8,560 nucleotides of DNA from an uncultured Opitutia bacterium (GTDB taxonomy: Bacteria; Verrucomicrobiota; Verrucomicrobiia; Opitutales; UBA953), in NCBI GenBank assembly GCA_903879465.1, contig CAIRLQ010000248.1, positions 1 to 8,560 on the forward strand, read 5' to 3'. A program made the position numbers and the translations under genes. The notes beneath the pieces are model-generated. The model was not told where the DNA came from, ran no database searches, and saw only the letters and a program-made list of their open reading frames with translations. This document shows, one piece after another, positions 1 to 6,501 of the stretch (its first letter is position 1; each line of letters starts with the position of its first letter).

Positions 1-286
1 ACCAGACGATACGGGCGAGTCCGCTGTGGCGCGGATTGTCGACATTAGACGTCTGGCGCGTGGCGCTGAACTTCATGAAGTCGCCTCCTTTGACGGCGAA
101 GGTCTGCTGATACCATCCATCCAAGCCCTGCCGTGCGTCTTGCGTGATGACGAGTGACTGGGCTTCACGCGAGAAGGACGGGCGAATTTCATCGCGCGGG
201 GCTTTCTCTGTCCAGCCAGCCATTTCGGTGGCATGGGCTGTAATCAAGCTCAACAGGAGAGCAGCGAGGCAAAATCGACGGCACAT
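1..286 (-). CDS. Exported carbon-nitrogen hydrolase-like protein, N-terminal part (runs off the window)
   Basis: This is the first 95 codons of a minus-strand gene that continues beyond base 1. The product starts with a good Sec signal peptide: MCRR as the basic n-region, a Leu/Ala-rich core, and a likely cut after AHA (residue 19). The mature start (about residues 24-95) reads GWTEKAPRDEIRPSFS, then GLDGWYQQTF and NPRHSGLARIVW. From memory this matches the beta-rich module preceding the nitrilase-type catalytic domain in exported carbon-nitrogen hydrolases of Planctomycetes and Verrucomicrobia. The Glu-Lys-Cys catalytic domain lies outside the window, so the function is a family inference. 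The start at 286 gives a normal signal peptide. An in-frame ATG at 334 would add 16 residues, and an in-frame stop lies just above it (338-340). Neither start has a Shine-Dalgarno sequence. The gene lies 59 nt downstream of hemW on the same strand and may be the last member of that operon. Confidence 0.6.
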   Translation of the reverse strand, partial: MCRRFCLAALLLSLITAHATEMAGWTEKAPRDEIRPSFSREAQSLVITQDARQGLDGWYQQTFAVKGGDFMKFSATRQTSNVDNPRHSGLARIVW

Positions 287-345
287 CGGGGTGTGGCAGT
301 TGTAAGGCCCTCGTGAGAGACCGCAACCGTTCATGATTCAGTATC

Positions 346-1488
346 CTAGTCGAACTGCTCCAGCACGGCCACGCCGACGGCGTCGGCCCGCATGCGGCCT
401 TCGCCGGTGAGGTGGTAGGTGGAGCCGATATTTTCCATCAGGCCTTCGGTGATGAGGTTGGCGAAAAGGCGATGCACGCCCGCGGGTAGCTCTGTGCCAA
501 ATCGCTGAGCGAGTTCCACCGGCTTCACGCCGGCGTTGAGGCGTAGGCCGAAGACGAGTGCATCGCAAAGCAGGTCGGCGCTGCTCAAGTCTTTGACCTG
601 CTCGAGTACGGGCGTGCCTGCTTCGACGCCTTTGATCCATTGATCAAGGTTGGCGGGATTCGTCCAGCGTCGGTCGCCCCATTGCGAGGAGGCGGAAGGG
701 CCGTAACCGATCCACGACCCCATCTCCCAGGTAATCAAGTTATGGCGGCAGGCGTGGCCGGGCCGGGAGAAGTTAGATGTCTCGTATTGGGCGTAGCCGT
801 GTGCTTCGAGGGTTTCCCACGTGCCACGGTAAAGGCGGGCCTCGAGCTCGCGATCAATCTTCACTTTGCCCTGCGAGAGCTTTACGAACATCGCCGTATC
901 TTCTTCAAAAGTCAGGCAATACGTCGAAATATGGTCGGGCTTTAGTTCGATCACGCGGCGTAGGTCTTCGGTCCAGCGAATCTCATCCTGCCCGGGAATG
1001 CCAAAAATGAGGTCGAGATTACGGCTCTTAAAGCCAGCGGCCTCGATCAGCTCCCAGGCCTCCATAATCTGTTTCGGTGAATGGCGTCGGCCAAGCGCAT
1101 CGAGCGTGGCGTCGTCAAAACTTTGCACCCCCATTGAAACTCGCGTCACGCCGACCTGTTTGAGTGCGGCGAGTTTGTCAGCGCGCACCGACGATGGCGC
1201 CAGCTCGACGGTCCATTCTCCAGGTTGCCCGGCGGCCGCGGTCATGGCTTTGCCAAGGCGATGTAAATCCTCCGCTGGCAGTAGGCCGGGCGTGCCTCCT
1301 CCCCAGAAGGCCGTTTCGACGCGGCCTGGGGGGTGCAGTTCCATCTCGCGTTCAATCGCTCCTAGATAGCGGTCGATCTCCCCGCGCTTAGGCTGCTCTT
1401 GGTAGAAGGAACAGAAGTCGCACGACGATGCGCAGAACGGGACGTGCAGGTAGAGGGCCGTCGCGGGCTGGACGGAGGGCGCGCTCAC
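346..1488 (-). CDS. hemW: Radical SAM heme chaperone HemW (coproporphyrinogen III oxidase-like)
   Basis: This 380-residue cytoplasmic radical SAM protein has the usual HemW length. HemW binds heme and a 4Fe-4S cluster and inserts heme into target proteins; it was long annotated as oxygen-independent coproporphyrinogen III oxidase. Visible motifs, in order, are YLHVPFC followed by the cluster motif CxxxCxxC (C19, C23, C26), GGGTP at 63-67 (SAM binding), VSMGVQSFDD at about 117-126, NLDLIFGIPGQ at 157-167, and RHNLITW near 238-244, which corresponds to the HNxxYW heme-handling motif. A winged-helix-like C-terminus follows. It lacks the N-terminal extension of the true oxidase HemN (about 450 residues), which favours HemW. 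After the cluster the sequence is FCSFY, where many HemW proteins have YCDF. The start is GTG, and its GTG shares four bases (GTGA) with the sufT stop, so translation is probably coupled. It ends with TAG. Confidence 0.88.
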   Translation of the reverse strand: MSAPSVQPATALYLHVPFCASSCDFCSFYQEQPKRGEIDRYLGAIEREMELHPPGRVETAFWGGGTPGLLPAEDLHRLGKAMTAAAGQPGEWTVELAPSSVRADKLAALKQVGVTRVSMGVQSFDDATLDALGRRHSPKQIMEAWELIEAAGFKSRNLDLIFGIPGQDEIRWTEDLRRVIELKPDHISTYCLTFEEDTAMFVKLSQGKVKIDRELEARLYRGTWETLEAHGYAQYETSNFSRPGHACRHNLITWEMGSWIGYGPSASSQWGDRRWTNPANLDQWIKGVEAGTPVLEQVKDLSSADLLCDALVFGLRLNAGVKPVELAQRFGTELPAGVHRLFANLITEGLMENIGSTYHLTGEGRMRADAVGVAVLEQFD

Positions 1489-2030
1489 TCGAGTCCGAGT
1501 TGCTTCCGGCCGGCTTCGGAAATCATCCGTGGATTCCAGGCCGGGTCCCAGACAATCTCAACTTCGGCGGACTCGACGCCCGGGAGGGCTTCCAATTTCG
1601 ATTTGGCGTCGGCCGCAATGACCGGGCCCATGCCGCACCCTTGCGCGGTTAGCGTCATCTTGGCCGCTACCTTTTGTCCGCCGCGTTCGCCAGGCGAGAG
1701 TTCGAGATGATAGATGAGGCCAAGGTCGACGATGTTCACTGGGATTTCCGGATCAAAGCACCCCTTCAGCGACTCCCAGAGCGCATCCTGATCGACTGGC
1801 CCGGAGAGGACGGACTCGTCCTTCTTGCCGTATTCGGCGGCCGCTTCACCGCCGAGTGCGGAGATGTCTGCCGCCGCAATGCGAAACAACCCCATGGGCG
1901 TCCGTACGGTCACGGAACCGCCGAGGGCTTGGGTGACGTGGACCTCCGTTCCGGCCTCGAGCACCACGATGTCCCCAGCGGGAATCAGGGTCGCTGCGCA
2001 GTCGCGGGTAAGCTTATGGGCGGAGGACAT
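1485..2030 (-). CDS. sufT: Fe-S cluster assembly protein SufT (DUF59/MIP18 family)
   Basis: This 181-residue cytoplasmic protein matches the long SufT form (about 175-180 residues). SufT-type proteins help mature iron-sulfur proteins and share the MIP18/CIA2 fold. The N-terminal part has the SufT-specific module: RDCAATLIPAGD (residues 9-20), HVTQALGGSVTV (31-42) and GLFRIAAADISALG (47-60). The DUF59 domain runs from about 80 to 175, with DPEIPVNIVDLGLIY at 93-107 and the conserved cysteine in TLTAQGCGMGP (C132). I placed the start at the ATG at 2028-2030 because SufT homology begins there. The frame stays open to 2162, but those 44 extra residues look like no known SufT and lie in the divergent spacer. 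There is no Shine-Dalgarno sequence (TTTTCTGTGC precedes the ATG). The stop overlaps the hemW start by 4 nt. Since HemW is itself a 4Fe-4S protein, the pairing makes functional sense. Confidence 0.88.
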   Translation of the reverse strand: MSSAHKLTRDCAATLIPAGDIVVLEAGTEVHVTQALGGSVTVRTPMGLFRIAAADISALGGEAAAEYGKKDESVLSGPVDQDALWESLKGCFDPEIPVNIVDLGLIYHLELSPGERGGQKVAAKMTLTAQGCGMGPVIAADAKSKLEALPGVESAEVEIVWDPAWNPRMISEAGRKQLGLE

Positions 2031-2179
2031 GCACAGAAAACATGTGGTTAAGCCTTGGGACGCAAGCGTGGGGTGCGCTCGGGATGTGCTTTTGAGGGTG
2101 GTCGGGTTGCATGCAGCGGTAACGAGCAGGATTGAAGGGTGCCGGTGGCCGGCTACCGTCATCGCACCCCCTTCTTCCT
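2031..2179. promoter_or_regulatory. Divergent spacer between sufT-hemW and the large cytochrome gene
   Basis: These 149 bp separate two divergent transcription units and so must hold the promoters of both, unless the starts are wrong. I see no convincing -35/-10 pair on either strand. Two small symmetric elements are present: the 8-bp palindrome TGCATGCA at 2108-2115 and GCCGG-TGG-CCGGC at 2141-2153. The latter is flanked by the complementary pair CGGTA (2117-2121) and TACCG (2154-2158). They could be operator or leader structures, but short palindromes also arise by chance in GC-rich DNA. The last 25 bases before the ATG at 2180 are pyrimidine-rich (CACCCCCTTCTTCCT), with no ribosome binding site. 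Confidence 0.4.
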
Positions 2180-5100
2180 ATGCGCTGCTTATTGGCCCTG
2201 CTCCTAGTCTTGACCGTCCAAGCCGCTCCTATTCCGCTTTTCGACGGCAAGACACTCGCTGGCTGGGAAGGCGACGCCGCCTGGTGGCGGGTCGAAGACG
2301 GCGAGATTCGCGGGGGTTCATTCAAGACGAAGGTCCCGAAGAACTTCTTCCTCGCGACGGAGAAGACCTACCAGAATTTCGACCTGCGCGTTAAACTGCG
2401 CCTGACCGGCACGGGCTTCGTCAATAGCGGGGTGCAGATGCGTAGCGTCCGCGTGCCGAACAGCACCGAGATGAGCGGCTATCAAGTCGATTACGGTAAG
2501 GGCTGGTACGGCAAGCTCTACGACGAAAGCCGCCGCAATAAGGTCGTGGCCGATTCCGTCGACCCGAAGGCCGTGCTCGCCGCCGTCAAGGAAGGCGAAT
2601 GGAACGAGTGCCGCATTCTCGCCGAAGGTCCGCGCATTCGTAGTTGGATCAACGGCGTGCCCGCGCTCGATTTCACCGAGACCGAAGGTAATATCGCGAT
2701 GGATGGTAAGATTGGCATCCAAATTCACGCCGGCGGCCTGGCTGAAGTGCAGGCGAAGGATATCTTCATCGAAGAGCTACCCGCGACGCCCGGAGCGCTG
2801 ACCTGGGATAAGGTGAAGCCGACTGCAAAGAAGGCTGAGCCCACGAAAGCCGCGGCTGCTCCGCGGAAAGACATCGGTTACAACGATGTCCAGGGGGTGC
2901 GCCGTTCCGCCGAGGAACAGCAGAAGCTGTTCAAGCTCCCGGAGGGGTTCGAGGTCGAGCTCTTCGCGAAGGAGTCCGCCGACTTCGGTAAGTTTATCAT
3001 GCTCATCTTCGACCAGCAGGGCAGGGCGTGGTCGAGTACCGCCTTGGAATATCCGGTAGACGCCAATGAGAACCCAGCCGCCGCCGAGGCGCTTTATAAA
3101 TCGAAGGCCCGCGATAAGGTCATCGTCTTCGACAAGCCGTTTGATTCCGGGCTGCATCAGCCGCGCGCGTTCGCCGACGGGCTCGCGATTCCGGAAGGCG
3201 TGTTGCCCTACAAGGACGGCGCGATCGTCCAGCATGGACACGACATCGTCTTCCTGCGCGACACCGCAGGCACCGGCAAGGCCGACAAACGTGAAGTCCT
3301 GTTGACGGGCTTCGGTGTGCAGGATTCGCACCTCTTCCCTCACCAGTTCACGCGCGCGCCGTTCGGCTGGCTGTGGCTCGCGCAGGGTGCCTTCAATAAG
3401 GGCACGGTGGTCACCACCCACGGCGACCAAATCGATTTCCCGAGCACGCGCATGGCTCGCTTCCGTCCGGACGGCAGCTTTTTCGAGCCTACGAGCGTCG
3501 GGCCTTGTAATATCTGGGGTCTCGTCCTGTCCGGCGAAGGCGAGTGCTTCATCCAGGAGGCCAACGATTTCGGCTACCCGGTGATGCCGTTCCACGAGTA
3601 CGCCCTCTATCCTGGTTGCGCGGACCGTCTGGCAAAATCCTATCAGCCTCAATTCCCGATCCAGGCGCCCGACTTCAAGATGGGCGGCACCGGCCTCAGT
3701 GGTCTCGCCCTGTCCGATGTCGGCGTGTGGCCGAAGGGCTTCGACGGCGTCATGTATGTCGCCAATCCGATCACGTCCAAGGTCAACGCGATCCGCCAGC
3801 ATCGCGAAGGTTCCGGCTATCGCCTCGAGAAGCTCGACGATCTCGTCAGCTGCGAAGACCCCTTCTTCCGGCCGGTTGCCATGACGATGGGTCCGGATGG
3901 CTGCCTGTATGTCGTCGATTGGTACAATAAAATCATCAGCCATAATGAGGTCGCCCGTAACCACCCTGACCGCGATAAGCAGTCCGGCCGCATCTGGCGC
4001 ATCAAGCCGAAGGGTTTCGTTCCGCAGGCGGTCCCTGATTACACCAAGCTCTCCTCCGCCGATCTTATCGCCCGCTTGGGCTCCAGGGTGACCGCTGACG
4101 CACATCTCGCGTGGCAGACGTTGGCCGATCGACGGGACTCCGATGAGGCGACGTCCCGTGCGTTGGTCGCCATCGCCGAAGACACCTCCGCCTTGGCCGC
4201 CCGCCGCATCCAAGCCCTGTGGGTTCTGTCCGAGCACGGACATAAGATCGGCCCATTGGCCATGCGCCTGCTGACCGACCCGAATCGCAATATTCGTCGC
4301 GAGTCCGTGAACGCCTTACGCTATCTCGGAGCGTGGGCGCCACACCTCGATGCCCTCGTCGCCCTTGCCTCCGACCCAGATGCGGAAGTCCGTGCCGCTG
4401 CTATCAAGACCCTCGGTGAGGCTTCGGTTAAGTCACCCGTCGCGCTCGGCGCCCTGATGCGGTTCGTCGGACCTTCCCTTGATGCACCGACCGCTCCGGA
4501 TCGTCGCGGCAAGCCGATCAAGGTTGGCGCTGCCTACAATCGTGAATTCGAACGCTTCCTTGTGCGCATGTATCTCGAGCGCCAGCCCGAGGCCGTCGCC
4601 GCCTTCCTTGCCTCGGACGCCGCCAAGTCGCTGCCGGCCGAAGGCCGCATGTTCGCCGCGCTCGCGCTTGATCCGAAGGTCGGCGCGCCGCTCATCGCCG
4701 AACTCGTCGGCCAGCTGAAACGCGCTCCCGGCCCGGAGGAGCTCTTCGCCGTCGCGAAGTCACTCGATCAGCCGGCGAGCGTCGCCGTACTGCGCAAACT
4801 TCTCGCTGACGCGTCCGCCCGTAATCGTGTCGTGGAGTTCCTGCTCATCTATCGCACAGACCTCGATTCGGCAAAGGTCGGCCCCGTCGTCACCGAGGCC
4901 GCACGTTCGATGCTTGCGCAGGGTGTGGCTGAGCGTGCCTTGGCTGCGCAGCTCATCGGTGGTTTTCAATTGCTCGCGATGGAGGACGACTTGTTGGCGC
5001 TTATGGGGCGGGAGGATTCCCGTCGCGAGGCACTCGTCGGCCTGCAACAGTTTCGCACGACTAAGCCTGAAGTGGTCGCCGTGCTTGCGGGCTCGGCTCC

Positions 5101-6436
5101 GGCTGATGTCGCTCGCCTCGCCCTCAGTGCGCTCGTCGCCTCCCGTTCTCCGCAGGCTGCCGCCTTGGCGATGAAGCTCTACCCCAAGTTGGCCGTGAAT
5201 GACCGTAAGCTCGTGCTCGACGGCATCAGCGGCACCAAGACCGGGGCGAAGGCCATCGTGGCAGGCTTGGCCGATAAGTCCGTCGCCGTGGCCGACATCG
5301 AGACGCCGGTCGCGGAGAAACTCGCCATTACATTGGGTGACAGTCCAGAGCTCGCGATCATCTCTGCTCAGCTCGGCGGCGTCTTCCGCAGCGTCTTGGC
5401 GCTCGACGGCACCGACGACGCCGTCGCCAATGCCAATATCTCCCTCAAGGGTCCTTTCACGGTCGAGACCTGGGTCCGACTCGACGGCAAGATTGATAAT
5501 AAGGCGAGTATCCTGGGTGCGCCCAACAAGCTGGACCTTAATTTCTTCGGCGGGGTGTTCCGCGCTTATCTCGGTGGCACAATCCGCGATGCGGTAACTT
5601 CGTCCAAGCCGGTTTCTTCCGGCATCTGGACGCATATCGCGCTCACCCGTGATACCGCGGGTATTATGCGCATCTATCAGGACGGCGAACTGACGGGCAC
5701 CGCGAAGGTCCCCGCTCCGCATGACCTGACCGGCCTGACCATCGGTTGGTCCGGCCCCAAAGGTGGCCCCTTGGGCGCCTTCTCTGAATATCGCATCTGG
5801 AATATCGAGCGTTCAGCCGCCGAGGTTCGTGCAAACATGACCCGCACGTTTGCCGGAGAAAAGTTGCCATCGTCTTTGGTGTTCGCCTCGGCGCAGGGCG
5901 ATGCCGCGTGGGGTAAGCTTGGTAAAGGTGCGAAGGTTGTGCGCACGACGGATTCTCCTCCGTTGCTGAATGCCGCCCAGTTCGCGGCCTTGGAGGCCAA
6001 GACCGCCCACTACTTCGCGCTCGCGCAGAAGGGCGGGGATCCCGCTAAAGGCAAGGTCGTCGTCGCGCTCTGCCAGGCCTGTCATATGATCAACGGTCAG
6101 GGTGGACTCATCGGACCGAATCTTTCCGGTGCTGGTGCGATGGGCATGGAAGGCGTCATTCGCAATATCATCGACCCGAATGCCGCCATCGAGGCCGCCT
6201 ACCGCATCTACCAGGTCAAGCTCAAGGCCGGGGAGGTCATTGAAGCGTTCTACGTCTCCGAGGACGCGTCCGCCTACGTGCTCCGTCAGCCTGGTGGCGC
6301 CGATCGTCGCGTGCCGAAGGCCGAGGTGTCGGCCGCCAAGTATCTTCGGCGCTCGATCATGCCGGAAGGCCTGCTGGACGGCTTCACGGACGAGCAGGTG
6401 ATAGACCTCTTCGCTTACCTGAAGACGCTCAAGTAA
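2180..6436 (+). CDS. Exported multidomain protein: DUF1080, PVC-type dehydrogenase propeller, HEAT, LamG and CxxCH heme domain
   Basis: The product has 1418 residues. Sec signal peptide: MRCLLALLLVLTVQA, cut near residues 15-16. Residues 17-200 are a DUF1080 (3-keto-disaccharide hydrolase type, LamG-like fold) module, with LFDGKTLAGWEG, WWRVEDGEIRGG, NSGVQMRS and WNECRILAEG. A Lys/Ala/Pro/Thr linker covers 212-230. Residues about 255-610 form the PVC-type dehydrogenase propeller, related to glucose/sorbosone dehydrogenases; markers are GPCNIWGLVL (441-450), QEANDFGYPV, DFKMGGTGLSG, RPVAMTMGPDG and VVDWYNKIISHNE. Residues about 625-1040 are helical HEAT-like repeats (DPNRNIRRESVNALRYLG, DPDAEVRAAAIKTLG). 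About 1072-1215 is a LamG/concanavalin-like domain. The C-terminal heme domain has CQACH (1298-1302; bases 6071-6085) and a likely sixth ligand, M1394 in SIMPEGL. Probable role: periplasmic or surface oxidation of glycan-derived sugars with electron transfer to heme; the substrate is unknown. The frame opens at a TTG at 2132, but the signal peptide fixes the start at 2180. No Shine-Dalgarno sequence. Confidence 0.88.
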   Translation: MRCLLALLLVLTVQAAPIPLFDGKTLAGWEGDAAWWRVEDGEIRGGSFKTKVPKNFFLATEKTYQNFDLRVKLRLTGTGFVNSGVQMRSVRVPNSTEMSGYQVDYGKGWYGKLYDESRRNKVVADSVDPKAVLAAVKEGEWNECRILAEGPRIRSWINGVPALDFTETEGNIAMDGKIGIQIHAGGLAEVQAKDIFIEELPATPGALTWDKVKPTAKKAEPTKAAAAPRKDIGYNDVQGVRRSAEEQQKLFKLPEGFEVELFAKESADFGKFIMLIFDQQGRAWSSTALEYPVDANENPAAAEALYKSKARDKVIVFDKPFDSGLHQPRAFADGLAIPEGVLPYKDGAIVQHGHDIVFLRDTAGTGKADKREVLLTGFGVQDSHLFPHQFTRAPFGWLWLAQGAFNKGTVVTTHGDQIDFPSTRMARFRPDGSFFEPTSVGPCNIWGLVLSGEGECFIQEANDFGYPVMPFHEYALYPGCADRLAKSYQPQFPIQAPDFKMGGTGLSGLALSDVGVWPKGFDGVMYVANPITSKVNAIRQHREGSGYRLEKLDDLVSCEDPFFRPVAMTMGPDGCLYVVDWYNKIISHNEVARNHPDRDKQSGRIWRIKPKGFVPQAVPDYTKLSSADLIARLGSRVTADAHLAWQTLADRRDSDEATSRALVAIAEDTSALAARRIQALWVLSEHGHKIGPLAMRLLTDPNRNIRRESVNALRYLGAWAPHLDALVALASDPDAEVRAAAIKTLGEASVKSPVALGALMRFVGPSLDAPTAPDRRGKPIKVGAAYNREFERFLVRMYLERQPEAVAAFLASDAAKSLPAEGRMFAALALDPKVGAPLIAELVGQLKRAPGPEELFAVAKSLDQPASVAVLRKLLADASARNRVVEFLLIYRTDLDSAKVGPVVTEAARSMLAQGVAERALAAQLIGGFQLLAMEDDLLALMGREDSRREALVGLQQFRTTKPEVVAVLAGSAPADVARLALSALVASRSPQAAALAMKLYPKLAVNDRKLVLDGISGTKTGAKAIVAGLADKSVAVADIETPVAEKLAITLGDSPELAIISAQLGGVFRSVLALDGTDDAVANANISLKGPFTVETWVRLDGKIDNKASILGAPNKLDLNFFGGVFRAYLGGTIRDAVTSSKPVSSGIWTHIALTRDTAGIMRIYQDGELTGTAKVPAPHDLTGLTIGWSGPKGGPLGAFSEYRIWNIERSAAEVRANMTRTFAGEKLPSSLVFASAQGDAAWGKLGKGAKVVRTTDSPPLLNAAQFAALEAKTAHYFALAQKGGDPAKGKVVVALCQACHMINGQGGLIGPNLSGAGAMGMEGVIRNIIDPNAAIEAAYRIYQVKLKAGEVIEAFYVSEDASAYVLRQPGGADRRVPKAEVSAAKYLRRSIMPEGLLDGFTDEQVIDLFAYLKTLK

Positions 6437-6490
6437 GCCCCGCCCGCGCCCCCGCGCCTTCTTCGCTTGCCGAGGGGGCGTAGGGGCTTA
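6434..6490 (+). terminator. GC-rich inverted repeat between the cytochrome gene and argS (terminator or leader hairpin)
   Basis: TAAGCCCC at 6434-6441 is exactly complementary to GGGGCTTA at 6483-6490, and CGCCCCC at 6447-6453 to GGGGGCG at 6474-6480. Together they give a 15-bp, almost all-GC stem. An asymmetric internal loop (6442-6446 against 6481-6482) interrupts it, and a 20-nt loop closes it. The left arm includes the TAA stop of the upstream gene. No T-run follows, so it is not a standard intrinsic terminator. It ends 11 nt before the argS ATG, inside the expected ribosome footprint. It may act as a U-less terminator, as protection of the upstream mRNA 3' end, or as a brake on argS translation. 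Confidence 0.5.
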
Positions 6491-6501
6491 CGGCTTGAGT
6501 C

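Noticed and set aside
866..1369. 167-residue plus-strand open frame inside hemW
   Set aside because: It is Ser/Arg/Pro-rich and without recognisable motifs, while the minus strand shows conserved radical SAM motifs over the same bases.
2031..2162. N-terminal extension of SufT by 44 residues
   Set aside because: SufT proteins start close to the RDCAATLIPAG segment. The extension has no similarity to the family and occupies the divergent promoter region.
2132..2179. TTG start adding 16 residues to the large exported protein
   Set aside because: The added residues would put a long extension before a well-formed signal peptide that begins at the ATG at 2180.
2777..4243. 488-residue open frame on the minus strand inside the large cytochrome gene
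   Set aside because: Its codons are exactly aligned with the sense codons, so stops would require TTA, CTA or TCA in the sense frame, and these are rare in this high-GC gene. The product is Arg/Glu/Asp/Gly-rich with no recognisable domain, while the sense protein has clear motifs throughout.
4760..5722. 320-residue open frame on the minus strand over the HEAT and LamG region
   Set aside because: It has the same codon-aligned antisense phase as the 2777-4243 frame. It is explained by codon bias and has no recognisable domains.
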